Shown: positions 52,723-62,027 of the stretch, piece after piece
Layout: each line of letters starts with the position of its first letter
How positions within the stretch are numbered: the stretch's first letter is position 1
Assembly: GCA_947374865.1 (NCBI GenBank)
Contig: CANCDR010000003.1
Location: 62,001 to 126,000, forward strand
DNA from: Oxalobacteraceae bacterium
GTDB lineage: Bacteria > Pseudomonadota > Gammaproteobacteria > Burkholderiales > Burkholderiaceae_D
DNA length: 64,000 bases
Reading direction: 5' to 3'
Position numbers and translations under genes: made by a program
Notes under the pieces: generated by a model
Databases searched by the model: none
Seen by the model: only the letters and a program-made list of their open reading frames with translations
What the model was told of the DNA's origin: nothing

Positions 52723-54192
52723 CTATTCAGGGAGTGCTTCTTCGCGCCACTGCAAGCCATCGCGACCGACCAGGGCCGAAGCGGCAGCCGGTCCCCACGA
52801 GCCAGCAGTGTAGGGCATCGGATCGGCATCGTTTTGTTCCCAGAAATTGAGAATCGGCTCCACCCATTCCCAGGCTGCTTCCAATTCATCGCTACGCATG
52901 AAGAGCGTGAGCTGACCACGCAAGACATCGAGCAATAATCGCTCGTAGGCTTCCATGCGCGGCGCCTTGAAGGATTCGCGAAAGTCGAGTTCGAGTTCGG
53001 CCGGCTTTAAGCGCATGCCATCGCCAGGCGTCTTGGCCATCAGATTTAATTGCAGACCTTCGTCCGGCTGCAGGCGAATCACCAGGCAGTTTGGTTGAAA
53101 GCTGGCGGTATTTTGGGCAAAGATCGAATGCGGGATCGGTTTGAAGCGGACGACGATTTCTGCCAGCGAGTCGGCCATGCGCTTTCCGGTGCGCAGAAAA
53201 AATGGTACGCCAGCCCAGCGCCAGGTATCGATCTCGGCGCGCAGGGCGACGAAGGTCTCGGTGCGCGAATCGGGATTGGCGCCTTCTTCCTTGCGATACC
53301 CGAGAACTTCTTTGCCCTGGACATGACCACCCCGATACTGACCGCGTACGACATTCTGCGCCAGGGTGGCTTGGGTGAAGGGCTTGAGTGAGCGCAGGAC
53401 CTTGAGTTTTTCATCGCGCACAGCGTCGGCTGAAATGGATACCGGCGCTTCCATGGCGACGATACACAGTAGCTGCAGCAGATGATTTTGCAGCATGTCG
53501 CGCAGCGCGCCAGAGGTGTCGTAGTAGCCTGTGCGACCACCCACGCCGAGTTCTTCGGCGATCGTGATCTGCACATCGGAAATCCATTCGCGACGCCAGA
53601 GCGGCTCAAACAGCACATTACCAAAACGCAGCGCCAGTAGATTTTGTACGGCTTCTTTGCCCAGATAGTGGTCGATACGGAAGATCTGTTCTTCGGCAAA
53701 CACGTGCGCGACTTCCGCATTGATTTGCTTGGCGCTGGCCAGATCGCGCCCGAGGGGCTTTTCCAGCACGACGCGTGACTTGGGGGTGGCCAGACCGCGC
53801 ACGGCCAGGTTATGACAGATATCGGCAAACACGGTCGGTGGTGTGGCCAGATAAAACACCCGCTGAACGTTGTCATCGTTACGCAGGGTTTCCACTAACT
53901 GGGTGTACGTATCGGCCTCGGTCGCATTGAGCGACACATAATCGATACGGGAAGTAAAACTTTGCCACTGACTGGCATCGAAAATCTCGGCAGGAATATG
54001 TGGCTGTGCATGGGCTTGCACTTCGCTGATGAATTCTTCGCGTGACCAGGCATGGCGACCAACACAGACGATGCGTGCGCTGGCAGGAAAATCTTTTGCA
54101 CAATGTCGCGCGTACATGGCAGGTAAAAGCTTACGCATTGCCAGATCACCGCCGCCGCCGAATAAAACCAGATCAAAGTCTGCAAGTGCCAT
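52723..54192 (-). CDS. zwf: Glucose-6-phosphate 1-dehydrogenase
   Basis: 489 residues: nucleotide-binding start DLVLFGGGGDLAMRKLLPA and the active-site signature RIDHYLGKEAVQN (about 171-183) with the catalytic His region. The usual GxSGDLA motif is GGGGDLA here, with glycine in place of the serine. It oxidises glucose-6-phosphate to 6-phosphogluconolactone with NADP or NAD. It lies between pgi and hexR on the same strand. Confidence 0.97.
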   Translation of the reverse strand: MALADFDLVLFGGGGDLAMRKLLPAMYARHCAKDFPASARIVCVGRHAWSREEFISEVQAHAQPHIPAEIFDASQWQSFTSRIDYVSLNATEADTYTQLVETLRNDDNVQRVFYLATPPTVFADICHNLAVRGLATPKSRVVLEKPLGRDLASAKQINAEVAHVFAEEQIFRIDHYLGKEAVQNLLALRFGNVLFEPLWRREWISDVQITIAEELGVGGRTGYYDTSGALRDMLQNHLLQLLCIVAMEAPVSISADAVRDEKLKVLRSLKPFTQATLAQNVVRGQYRGGHVQGKEVLGYRKEEGANPDSRTETFVALRAEIDTWRWAGVPFFLRTGKRMADSLAEIVVRFKPIPHSIFAQNTASFQPNCLVIRLQPDEGLQLNLMAKTPGDGMRLKPAELELDFRESFKAPRMEAYERLLLDVLRGQLTLFMRSDELEAAWEWVEPILNFWEQNDADPMPYTAGSWGPAAASALVGRDGLQWREEALPE

Positions 54193-54245
54193 GATATTTT
54201 TAATTTTTAGATGGTAAAAAATGAATAAATAAAACCGATCAGTCG

Positions 54246-55892
54246 CTATTGCCGTGCCGCCAACGCGCGGGCGATCAGACCATTGGTCGACGCATCATGT
54301 TTGTCGGTACGTGGCGCGCCGTTGAGTTCGGTCAGGATGCTGTGCGCCAGTTCCTTGCCCAGTTCGACGCCCCATTGATCAAAACTATTGATGCCCCATA
54401 CGGCACCTTGTACAAATACTTTGTGTTCGTACAGTGCGATCAGCGCGCCCAGCGTGGCTGGTGTGAGCGCCGGCAGGAGCAGGGTATTGCTCGGCCGGTT
54501 ACCGGCAAATACCTTATGCGGCGCGAGGGCGGCGCTGTGCGCTGCATCCATGCCTTTGGCGCGGCATTCGGCACTGGCTTGCGCGAGATTTTTGCCGTGC
54601 ATGAGGGCCTCCGACTGCGCAAAGCAATTCGCCAGTAACATATTCTGGTGCGTCGTTAATGTGTGGCTGGGCCGCAGTGCGGCGATGAAATCGACCGGTA
54701 TCAGATCGCTCCCCTGATGGAGATGCTGAAAATAGGCGTGCTGCGCATTGGTACCTACTTCGCCCCAGATCACCGGTCCTGTTGCGCTCATGGTCGACCG
54801 ACCGTCGCTGGTGACGGACTTGCCATTACTTTCCATATCCAGCTGCTGCAAATAAGCCGGAAAGCGCATCATGTCCTGATGATACGGCGCGATCACATGT
54901 GAGGCGCTGGCAAAAAAATTACGGTACCAGATGCCCATGAGCGCTAACAGTACCGGCATATTCTGGTCCAGCGGCGCGCTGCAGAAATGGCGGTCCATGG
55001 CATGCGCGCCAGCTAAAAAATAGCCAAACTGTTCGCTGCCAATGGCCAGCATGACTGGCAGGCCGATGGCCGACCAAACCGAGTAGCGACCGCCGACCCA
55101 GTCCCAGAAGGGAAACATGTTGGCGGTATCAATGCCAAAATCCGCCACCGCAGTAGCATTCGTTGAGGCGGCTACAAAATGGCGCGCCAGATCAGCTTTG
55201 CTGCAGGTCTGTAGAAACCAGCGCCGCGCCGCATGCGCATTGAGCATGGTTTCTGGTGTGGTAAATGATTTGGAGGCGATGATGAACAGTGTGGTGGCAG
55301 GCTTGACCCGCGCTAACACCGCAGCCAGATCATGGCCATCTACATTGGCGACAAAATGCATCTGTAATCGCGCATGGGCGTAGGGTCGCAGTGCACCGCA
55401 GACCATCGCCGGACCAAGGTCGGAGCCGCCAATGCCAATGTTGACAACGTCAGTAATGGCCTGACCGGTAGCGCCGAGCCAGGCCCCGCTGCGTACCTGA
55501 TCGCTGAATGCCTGCATCTGCGCCAAGGTGGCATGAACGGCACCGCCAATATCTTCACCGTCAAGCAGCATGCGCATTGAAGAGGGTGCGCGCAGGGCGG
55601 TGTGCAGCACAGCGCGCGATTCGGTCAAGTTGATTTTAGCGCCGCTAAACATGGCATCGCGCTGGGCTTCTACCTCACGTTCGCGGGCCAGCTGCAAGAG
55701 CAGATCGAGCGTTGTTTGCGTGAAGCGATTTTTGGAGTAGTCGAGAAACAGCCCCGCGGCTTCGAGCGAGTAACGGCTAAAGCGCGTCGGCTCTTGTGCG
55801 AATAAGTCGCGCATGGACCAATGCTGCGCCTGGTCATAATGAGACAGAAGGGCCTGGTAAGCGGGCGCGGCGGTGAAGGCGGGCGGCTGCAT
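54246..55892 (-). CDS. pgi: Glucose-6-phosphate isomerase
   Basis: 548 residues, the normal length. It has [15 protein letters not shown], the signature [12 protein letters not shown] in the variant [20 protein letters not shown], and GQWEVGTN-like [15 protein letters not shown] with the catalytic Glu. It interconverts glucose-6-phosphate and fructose-6-phosphate. It is first in the pgi-zwf-hexR-tal series, with a HexR-like box 51-65 bases upstream. Confidence 0.97.
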   Translation of the reverse strand: MQPPAFTAAPAYQALLSHYDQAQHWSMRDLFAQEPTRFSRYSLEAAGLFLDYSKNRFTQTTLDLLLQLAREREVEAQRDAMFSGAKINLTESRAVLHTALRAPSSMRMLLDGEDIGGAVHATLAQMQAFSDQVRSGAWLGATGQAITDVVNIGIGGSDLGPAMVCGALRPYAHARLQMHFVANVDGHDLAAVLARVKPATTLFIIASKSFTTPETMLNAHAARRWFLQTCSKADLARHFVAASTNATAVADFGIDTANMFPFWDWVGGRYSVWSAIGLPVMLAIGSEQFGYFLAGAHAMDRHFCSAPLDQNMPVLLALMGIWYRNFFASASHVIAPYHQDMMRFPAYLQQLDMESNGKSVTSDGRSTMSATGPVIWGEVGTNAQHAYFQHLHQGSDLIPVDFIAALRPSHTLTTHQNMLLANCFAQSEALMHGKNLAQASAECRAKGMDAAHSAALAPHKVFAGNRPSNTLLLPALTPATLGALIALYEHKVFVQGAVWGINSFDQWGVELGKELAHSILTELNGAPRTDKHDASTNGLIARALAARQ

Positions 55893-55942
55893 GGTCGATG
55901 GTCGCTGAAATCGTGAAATTATTTTAACTATACAATAAAAAA

Positions 55943-55957
55943 GGTAAATTCACTACA
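55943..55957 (-). promoter_or_regulatory. HexR-like operator before pgi
   Basis: The minus strand reads TGTAGTGAATTTACC, matching the HexR consensus I recall (TGTAATWWWATTACA) at 11 of 15 positions. It lies 51-65 bases upstream of the pgi start in AT-rich DNA. The consensus is from memory of gammaproteobacterial sites. Confidence 0.5.
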
Positions 55958-56182
55958 TAATATTCAAGCGCCAGATCGTGTGCGATACGTTGCGCGGGCT
56001 GTTGGTTGGGTGCGCTGGGAGATTTTCTATTGCTGCGTTGCGGGGAGATTATTTTTATTTTTGGCGCAAAAGACTGGCTATCATGGGTCTGCTTTGATTT
56101 ATTCATGAGGGTGCGGGTTTCAGCTAGGTGGCGCTGAAAATGTCGATCAATACAAAAATACCCATTTTAAATGCGGTCAATA

Positions 56183-56197
56183 AGTAGTAAAATTTCA
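56183..56197 (+). promoter_or_regulatory. HexR-like operator before edd
   Basis: AGTAGTAAAATTTCA matches the recalled HexR consensus TGTAATWWWATTACA at 12 of 15 positions and ends 26 bases before the edd start. Together with the box before pgi it suggests control of both divergent transcripts. Confidence 0.55.
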
Positions 56198-56222
56198 AAA
56201 ATAATTCAGCATTGGACCCGCT

Positions 56223-58097
56223 ATGTCGCAGCCTTCATCTCCCAAATCATTGCACCTCACCGTCGGCGCGATCACTGCGCGCATTGTTGAGCGCAGCCGT
56301 CCATACCGCTCGGCTTATCTGGCGCGCATGGTTCAGGCCCAATCGAATGGTGTGCATCGTGCTGGGCTGGCCTGTACTAATCTTGCGCATGGTTTTGCCG
56401 CCTTTCCTACCAATGAAAAGCTCTTGCTCAAGCAGCAAAAGGCGCCATCGGTCGCGATCATCTCGGCGTACAACGACATGCTCTCTGCACATCAGCCCTT
56501 CGAACATTTTCCTGCGGTGATCCGCGAAGCCGTGCGCAGTGTCGGCGCGGTGGCGCAATTTGCCGGCGGTACGCCGGCCATGTGTGACGGGATTACGCAG
56601 GGGCAGACGGGCATGGAGCTGTCGCTGTTTTCACGCGATGCGATTGCCCAGGCAACGGCCATCGCTTTATCGCACAATATGTTTGATGCGGCGGTTTATC
56701 TGGGTGTTTGCGACAAGATCGTGCCTGGACTCTTGATCGGTGCGCTGCATTTTGCTCATCTGCCAGCGGTGTTTATTCCAGCCGGCCCCATGACATCCGG
56801 GATGTCGAATCCGGACAAAGCCCGGATCCGACAGCAGTACGCGCAAGGTAAATTATCGCGCGCCGATTTGCTGGAAGCCGAAGCGGCCTCTTATCACGGT
56901 GCCGGTACCTGCACCTTTTACGGCACGGCGAATAGTAACCAGATGCTCATGGAAGTGATGGGATTACATTTGCCTGGCGCCGCCTTCATTACGCCCAACA
57001 CACCGCTGCGCGCAGCACTCACCGCTGCGGCGGCCAAACGCGCCGTGGCGATCAGCGCTGGCGCAGATTACATGCCGGTCGGTCGCATCGTCGATGAAAA
57101 GTCAATCGTTAATGCCATCATTGCGCTGCTGGCTACTGGCGGCTCGACCAATCACACCCTTCATCTGGTGGCGATCGCCAAGGCAGCCGGGATCGTCATC
57201 GACTGGGATGATTTCAACGAGCTTTCAGCAGTGATCCCGCTGGTCACGCGCATCTATCCAAATGGCGACGCGGATGTGAATCATTTCCACGCTGCCGGTG
57301 GTACGCCCTTTGTGATCCGCGAGCTGCTCGATGCAGGGCTATTGCACGAGGATGTGAACACCATTTTAGGCCACGGCCTGCGCGCGCATTGTGTGGAACC
57401 TTTCCTGATTGACGAGGTGCTGAGCTGGCGTGCAGCGCCTGATGCGTCGGCAGATCTGCAGGTACTTCGCGGTGCGCAAGAACCCTTCGCCGCCGATGGT
57501 GGTCTGCGTTTATTGGCGGGTAATCTGGGGCGGGCGGTGATCAAGGTTTCGGCCGTCAAGCCACAGCACCGCATCGTCGAAGCGCCGGCGCTGGTATTTA
57601 ATTCACAGGAAGCCTTCATGGCGGCTTACAAGGCCAAACAGCTCGAGCGTGATTTTGTTGCCGTGCTGCGTTTTCAGGGGCCGCGCGCAAACGGCATGCC
57701 GGAACTACATGCCTTGACGCCTGCCTTGGCCAATTTACAGGACGCCGGATTTCATGTCGCGCTCGTTACCGATGGTCGCATGTCGGGCGCATCCGGCAAG
57801 GTGCCGTCGGCGATTCATGTTTCGCCCGAGGTCGAGGCCGGCGGTCCCTTGGGCCGTGTACGGGATGGGGATCTGCTTCGACTGGATGCCGAGACCGGTG
57901 TCCTTGATGCATTGGTTCCGGCGGATGCATGGCAGGCGCGGGCAATCGCTTCGGCGGATTTGTCGGCTAACCAGAGCGGGATGGGGCGCGAACTGTTTGC
58001 GCTGTTTCGCAAGGTGACCAGCGCTGCCGAACAGGGCGCGACCACGTTTGATTTGCCGCTGCCGATGGCGACATCGGCGTCGGCGTCACCCAACTAA
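56223..58097 (+). CDS. edd: 6-phosphogluconate dehydratase
   Basis: 624 residues of the IlvD/Edd family. Iron-sulfur cluster cysteine regions are [27 protein letters not shown] and [32 protein letters not shown] and [19 protein letters not shown] are Edd-type signatures. It dehydrates 6-phosphogluconate to 2-keto-3-deoxy-6-phosphogluconate. It is divergent from pgi and is followed by eda 105 bases later. Confidence 0.97.
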   Translation: MSQPSSPKSLHLTVGAITARIVERSRPYRSAYLARMVQAQSNGVHRAGLACTNLAHGFAAFPTNEKLLLKQQKAPSVAIISAYNDMLSAHQPFEHFPAVIREAVRSVGAVAQFAGGTPAMCDGITQGQTGMELSLFSRDAIAQATAIALSHNMFDAAVYLGVCDKIVPGLLIGALHFAHLPAVFIPAGPMTSGMSNPDKARIRQQYAQGKLSRADLLEAEAASYHGAGTCTFYGTANSNQMLMEVMGLHLPGAAFITPNTPLRAALTAAAAKRAVAISAGADYMPVGRIVDEKSIVNAIIALLATGGSTNHTLHLVAIAKAAGIVIDWDDFNELSAVIPLVTRIYPNGDADVNHFHAAGGTPFVIRELLDAGLLHEDVNTILGHGLRAHCVEPFLIDEVLSWRAAPDASADLQVLRGAQEPFAADGGLRLLAGNLGRAVIKVSAVKPQHRIVEAPALVFNSQEAFMAAYKAKQLERDFVAVLRFQGPRANGMPELHALTPALANLQDAGFHVALVTDGRMSGASGKVPSAIHVSPEVEAGGPLGRVRDGDLLRLDAETGVLDALVPADAWQARAIASADLSANQSGMGRELFALFRKVTSAAEQGATTFDLPLPMATSASASPN

Positions 58098-58202
58098 ACC
58101 CTGTTGCATCCTACTTCGATAACGCTTACTCAGTCCACGATGTATTCGATGTTACACGCCATCGATCAATTCACTCACCATGCCATTTAAAAGGATCACG
58201 CC

Positions 58203-58829
58203 ATGAAACTCATCGACATAATGCGCAGCTCTGCCGTGATCCCGGTGATCGCGATTGACGATCTTGAACACGCCGTTCCCCTGGCGCGCGCGCTGGTCGC
58301 CGGCGGCATCCGGGTGCTTGAAGTGACTTTACGTACGGTCCACGGATTACCGGCGATACGCGCGATCGCCGAGCAAGTTCCTGAGGCCATCGTCGGCGTC
58401 GGTACACTCACGCAGCCTGAAGAATTTGCTGCAGCACGGGATGCTGGTGCGGTTTTTGGCGTCTCACCTGGCCTGACTACCGCCCTGATTGCCGCTGCCA
58501 GATCAAGCGGCTTGCCGCTGTTACCAGGCGTGATGACGCCATCCGAAGTGATGGCCGCACGTGAACAGGGATTCATGCAATTGAAATTATTTCCGGCCGT
58601 GCCCGCCGGCGGCATCGGCATGCTTAATGCGCTGGCCGGTCCTCTGGGCGATGTCCTGTTTTGTCCGACCGGCGGCATTTCAATCGCGACCGCACCGCAA
58701 TTTTTGGCGCTGAAAAATGTCGCCTGTGTGGGCGGCTCATGGCTCACGCCGAAGGACGCCATGCTAGCAGCTGACTGGGGACAGATTACTACCTTGGCGA
58801 AGGCGGCTAGTGGATTGCAGTGTTTTTGA
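58203..58829 (+). CDS. eda: KDPG/KHG aldolase
   Basis: 208 residues, TIM-barrel class I aldolase. The Schiff-base lysine is Lys128 in FMQLKLFPA and the general base is Glu40 in VLEVTLRT. It cleaves 2-keto-3-deoxy-6-phosphogluconate to pyruvate and glyceraldehyde-3-phosphate, the last step of the Entner-Doudoroff route. AAAAGGA precedes the ATG. Confidence 0.97.
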   Translation: MKLIDIMRSSAVIPVIAIDDLEHAVPLARALVAGGIRVLEVTLRTVHGLPAIRAIAEQVPEAIVGVGTLTQPEEFAAARDAGAVFGVSPGLTTALIAAARSSGLPLLPGVMTPSEVMAAREQGFMQLKLFPAVPAGGIGMLNALAGPLGDVLFCPTGGISIATAPQFLALKNVACVGGSWLTPKDAMLAADWGQITTLAKAASGLQCF

Positions 58830-58874
58830 ATCCGTGAATTGACTGGCAAATACGCCATAGTGATGCACCTGATT

Positions 58875-58890
58875 TTGTTACATGTAACAA
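58875..58890. promoter_or_regulatory. Perfect 16-base palindrome TTGTTACATGTAACAA
   Basis: It lies 46 bases after eda, between convergent eda and the Rpn gene. The form TGTTA-N4-TAACA resembles operators of LacI-type gluconate repressors (GntR of E. coli). No gene that it would control starts nearby, so the role is unclear. Confidence 0.4.
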
Positions 58891-59040
58891 TTTGCATGAG
58901 CTAGTCGTCAAACACAAGAGCGCATTTTCGCTTGCATGCGTCATTGCGACACAGCGTATTATGGGCGGCGCCGTTTTTTTTGTGAAAGCAATGTTGAATG
59001 CGCCACCTTGTAAGCGGGGCCTTTATGCATTATTGGGCTG

Positions 59041-59083
59041 GGACATTACTCAGAAATTCTGGGGAGTGGATGTTCCAGCTTTT
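59041..59083. repeat. Imperfect direct repeat, left copy, beside the Rpn gene
   Basis: The segment shares about 33 of 43 aligned positions with 60294-60335, including AATTCTG, AGTGG and GCTTTT. The two copies bracket the Rpn-family gene and are in the same orientation. Confidence 0.6.
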
Positions 59084-59093
59084 GTGATTCTAT

Positions 59094-60176
59094 TCAGACT
59101 GCACCGAACACATCGGTAAGCTGGTGCGCATCGATTGCGCTATCGATCCATGCTTCGATCTGCTCCACAGATGCCGTAGCGATTTGGTCGGTGATGCTGG
59201 ATGGAATGACACCAAAACGCTTTGATAACAGTCGCTGCAGGGCAAGGGCTTCGCCCTTTTGAAGACCCTGAACTTCGCCCTTCTGAATACCCAAAACTTC
59301 ACCCTCCTGGCGTCCCTCCTGGCGTCCTTCTTGGCGTCCTTCTTGGCGCCCTTCTTGGCGCCCTTCTTGGCGCCCCTCCAGAAGTCCCTCCAGACGTCCC
59401 TTGTCCTTATATTCATCAAACCAACTCTTGATATTTTCGCTGAGCATAGAACGTACCTCCTGTAACTCGTTTATACCATCGATGTCCGCATCCGGCAGTT
59501 GGGTGCGTAACAAACGTTTGATCCAGATCGCAAACGCACGCCGCAATGAACGTTGATCTTCCTCGGTGAGCCATTCTATCAAAGCATCGACAACATTGCG
59601 CACATCGTCTAATCCTCTTTGTGTTTCCAGTCTAAACAAGGCAGCAACCAAATTATGTAGGGGGTTCAGGACATCAGCACCATACTGTCCCTCATCAAGC
59701 AGCAAATAACGACAGCGCGGTACGTAGGATTCCAGTCCTGCAGGCGGCCGCGTTACCAACTCTTCCATGAGCACTGGTGCAGTCCAACGCGGCGCACCGT
59801 TGTATAAGACGATAGGTAATACCGGTGGCAATTTGCCGTCCGCAGCGAATTCTTTTCGCTTGGCTAAGTCCTGATATAGCAGCCCCACGTAGACCATCAT
59901 GCGTAGCGCCATGAGCGGATCGGTTGATGACTGAAATTCCAGCAGTAAATAGACGTAGAGCCAACGGTCATTGATGCGAATTTTCCATACCAGATCGTCG
60001 TGTCTTTGTGCGAGTTTATCGGACTGCGTGACGTAGCTACCGTTCACCCGTGTCAATGTCGAAAAATCGGCATTATTTAGCCATTCTCCTTGAACGAACC
60101 CGGTGAGCAAATCACGCACCATCTCGGGATGCGAAAACAGCAGCTTGTAGCCAGAATCGTGATCTTTTGTCATCAA
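59094..60176 (-). CDS. Rpn family recombination-promoting nuclease/putative transposase
   Basis: 360 residues. The N-terminal PD-(D/E)XK nuclease domain starts DHDSGYKLLFSHPEMVRDLL, with Asp61 in DDLVWKI and the Glu80-x-Gln82 pair in LLLEFQSSTDP. The C-terminal part (about 250-360) has a tandem EGRQ repeat (about 261-290), a GEVxGxQK repeat, and a DUF4351-like tail (LLSKRFGVIPSSITDQIATASVEQIEAWIDSAI). Rpn proteins of E. coli are DNA nucleases that raise RecA-independent recombination. No inverted terminal repeats were found, but imperfect direct repeats bracket it. Confidence 0.88.
   Translation of the reverse strand: MMTKDHDSGYKLLFSHPEMVRDLLTGFVQGEWLNNADFSTLTRVNGSYVTQSDKLAQRHDDLVWKIRINDRWLYVYLLLEFQSSTDPLMALRMMVYVGLLYQDLAKRKEFAADGKLPPVLPIVLYNGAPRWTAPVLMEELVTRPPAGLESYVPRCRYLLLDEGQYGADVLNPLHNLVAALFRLETQRGLDDVRNVVDALIEWLTEEDQRSLRRAFAIWIKRLLRTQLPDADIDGINELQEVRSMLSENIKSWFDEYKDKGRLEGLLEGRQEGRQEGRQEGRQEGRQEGRQEGEVLGIQKGEVQGLQKGEALALQRLLSKRFGVIPSSITDQIATASVEQIEAWIDSAIDAHQLTDVFGAV
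59302..59397 (-). repeat. 12-base tandem repeat inside the Rpn gene
   Basis: Six closely similar 12-base units (59302-59373) and two diverged ones (59374-59397) encode EGRQ-type repeats without breaking the frame. Copy number could change by slippage. Confidence 0.9.
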
Positions 60177-60293
60177 AGTATTCTAGCCGCTGGCCAGCGA
60201 CGCATGTCAATTGATGATCACAATGTCAGCAAAATACAACCGTACCTACTGGAAACGCGGATCAGCAAGGCCTGATTCTTCACTTTGATAAAT

Positions 60294-60335
60294 GGTATTG
60301 CTAAAAAATTCTGCGTAGTGGGTGTCCCGGCTTTT
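60294..60335. repeat. Imperfect direct repeat, right copy, beside the Rpn gene
   Basis: Partner of 59041-59083. Directly within and after it, the 13-base word TGTCCCGGCTTTT occurs twice (60323-60335 and 60343-60355). Confidence 0.6.
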
Positions 60336-60470
60336 CGGCTTTTGTCCCGGCTTTTGTCAGTAGATAAAAAAATTAATTTAGCACGGAAGACAATGTTTTC
60401 TGGCGGGCCTATTCCTCTCGCGCCTCAAGCCTTCGGCTACAATAGGCAACACTTTTTTATGACCAGACCA

Positions 60471-61142
60471 ATGACTCAAGACGAACTTAAACAAGCAGTA
60501 GCCCGCGCGGCACTCGATTATGTGATTGATGGCGAAATCATTGGCGTGGGCACCGGCTCGACGGCTAATTTTTTTATTGACGCCCTCGGCCCGGTCAAAC
60601 ATCGCATCAAGGGCGCTGTGGCGTCCTCGGATGCCACAGCGGCCCGCCTGCGTTCGCATGGCATCGAGGTGTTTGATCTGAATGCCGTCGAGCGTATGGC
60701 GGTGTATATCGACGGTGCGGATGAAATTACCGCTAGCGGGGCGATGATCAAGGGTGGCGGAGCGGCTTTGACGCGAGAAAAAATTGTCGCCTCAGTCGCG
60801 CAAAAATTCGTCTGCATCGCCGACGGCTCAAAGCTGGTGACGATGCTGGGCGCCTTTCCGCTGCCGGTGGAGGTGATTCCGATGGCGCGCGCGGTGGTCG
60901 CGCGTAAGCTCACGCAATTAGGTGGACAGCCACGTTTGCGCACCAAGGATGGTCAGCCGGTGCTCACTGATAATGGCTGCGAAATTCTGGATGTGACCGG
61001 ATTAAAAATTCATGATCCGAAAGCGCTAGAAGTGCAATTTAACGCGATTGTTGGCGTGGTGACGGTGGGACTGTTTGCCCAGCGTGGGGCAGATATTGCA
61101 TTGCTGGGAACTGTCGATGGGGTACAGACCTTAAAGTTCTGA
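60471..61142 (+). CDS. rpiA: Ribose-5-phosphate isomerase A
   Basis: 223 residues, collinear with E. coli RpiA. It has [10 protein letters not shown] at the start, [37 protein letters not shown] with the catalytic Glu, and IADGSK. It interconverts ribose-5-phosphate and ribulose-5-phosphate. The start at 60471 is chosen by this alignment. An ATG four codons earlier (60459) is also possible, and the frame extends to 60285 without support. No good ribosome binding site is seen. Confidence 0.95.
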   Translation: MTQDELKQAVARAALDYVIDGEIIGVGTGSTANFFIDALGPVKHRIKGAVASSDATAARLRSHGIEVFDLNAVERMAVYIDGADEITASGAMIKGGGAALTREKIVASVAQKFVCIADGSKLVTMLGAFPLPVEVIPMARAVVARKLTQLGGQPRLRTKDGQPVLTDNGCEILDVTGLKIHDPKALEVQFNAIVGVVTVGLFAQRGADIALLGTVDGVQTLKF

Positions 61143-61151
61143 GTCGCTGTC

Positions 61152-61682
61152 TTACACCGCGCCGGCTGGATGGGTCGGATCTACCCATAGAACGCTACTC
61201 GGTACTTCTACCGGCGTGATGTCAAGATTGACTGCCACCGCTTCGCCATCGCTACGGCATAGCACGCATTCGAGTGGCTCGGTGCTGCTGGCATTGATTT
61301 CCTGATGCGGCACGTAGGGTGGCACATAGATGAAGTCACCCGGCCCGGCTTCGGCGGTGAATTCGAGCTGCTCGCCCCAGCGCATGCGGGCGCGGCCGCG
61401 GATAATGTAAATCACACTTTCCAGATGGCCGTGGTGATGGGCGCCGGTCTTGGCATTGGCATGGATCGTGACCGTGCCGGCCCACAGCTTTTGCGCACCC
61501 ACGCGGGCAAAATTAATGGCGGCCTTGCGATCCATGCCCGGTGTTTGCGCGGTGTTGGAATCGAGCTGGCCGGCGCCGATCACACAGACTCCCTTGTGCT
61601 GCCAGTCAGGGGGCGTGATGTCGGCCGGAGTGTGCGCGTGCTCGTGTAAATGAGGATGCGAATGATCGTGGGAGTGGCTCAT
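61152..61682 (-). CDS. Cupin-domain protein with His-rich N terminus
   Basis: 176 residues. The N terminus is a histidine-rich stretch (MSHSHDHSHPHLHEHAH) likely to bind metal. A cupin barrel follows from about 65, with metal ligands in HHHGHLESVIYIIRGRARMRWG and PGDFIYVPPYVPHQEI. The reaction is unknown. Convergent with rpiA, with only nine bases between stops. Confidence 0.85.
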   Translation of the reverse strand: MSHSHDHSHPHLHEHAHTPADITPPDWQHKGVCVIGAGQLDSNTAQTPGMDRKAAINFARVGAQKLWAGTVTIHANAKTGAHHHGHLESVIYIIRGRARMRWGEQLEFTAEAGPGDFIYVPPYVPHQEINASSTEPLECVLCRSDGEAVAVNLDITPVEVPSSVLWVDPTHPAGAV

Positions 61683-61727
61683 GACAGTGCATCCTCTATG
61701 TGAATGTGACCGTTGACCTGAACGTAT

Positions 61728-62000
61728 TTACTCCGCCTGCGGCACATACCCCTGTGCTGCGTCGGCGCCATCACCAAAGAAATGCTTTTCCATCTGCGTG
61801 GCCAGATATTTGCGCGCGCGCTGATCGGCTAGGTTAAGGCGATTTTCATTGACCAGCATGGTCTGATGCTTGAGCCAGGCGGCCCAGGCTTCTTTCGATA
61901 CGCTGTCGTAAATCCGCTTGCCCAGCTCGCCCGGGTAGGGGGCAAAGTCCAATCCTTCGGCTTCTTTTTCCAGCTTAATACATTGAACTGTGCGTGCCAT
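61728..62000 (-). CDS. yggX: Fe(II)-trafficking/oxidative damage protection protein YggX
   Basis: 90 residues: [21 protein letters not shown] with the conserved cysteine 7, [19 protein letters not shown], and [13 protein letters not shown]. YggX protects iron-sulfur proteins against oxidation. The start at 62000 is chosen for the GGAG six bases upstream. It follows argA by 27 bases. Confidence 0.96.
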   Translation of the reverse strand: MARTVQCIKLEKEAEGLDFAPYPGELGKRIYDSVSKEAWAAWLKHQTMLVNENRLNLADQRARKYLATQMEKHFFGDGADAAQGYVPQAE

Positions 62001-62027
62001 TGATTTCTCCAAAATGTAAATTGCGAC

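Noticed and set aside
53079-53876. 265-codon frame on the minus strand inside zwf
   Set aside because: It is an out-of-frame shadow of zwf with low-complexity, basic composition.
55924-56106. 60-codon minus-strand frame upstream of pgi
   Set aside because: It would cover the HexR-like box and promoter. Low-complexity basic composition with no ribosome binding site.
58892-59119. 75-codon frame after eda
   Set aside because: No good ribosome binding site. It overlaps the end of the Rpn gene and one copy of the direct repeat. The weak similarity to the start of the long frame before rpiA comes from that repeat, not from a protein family.
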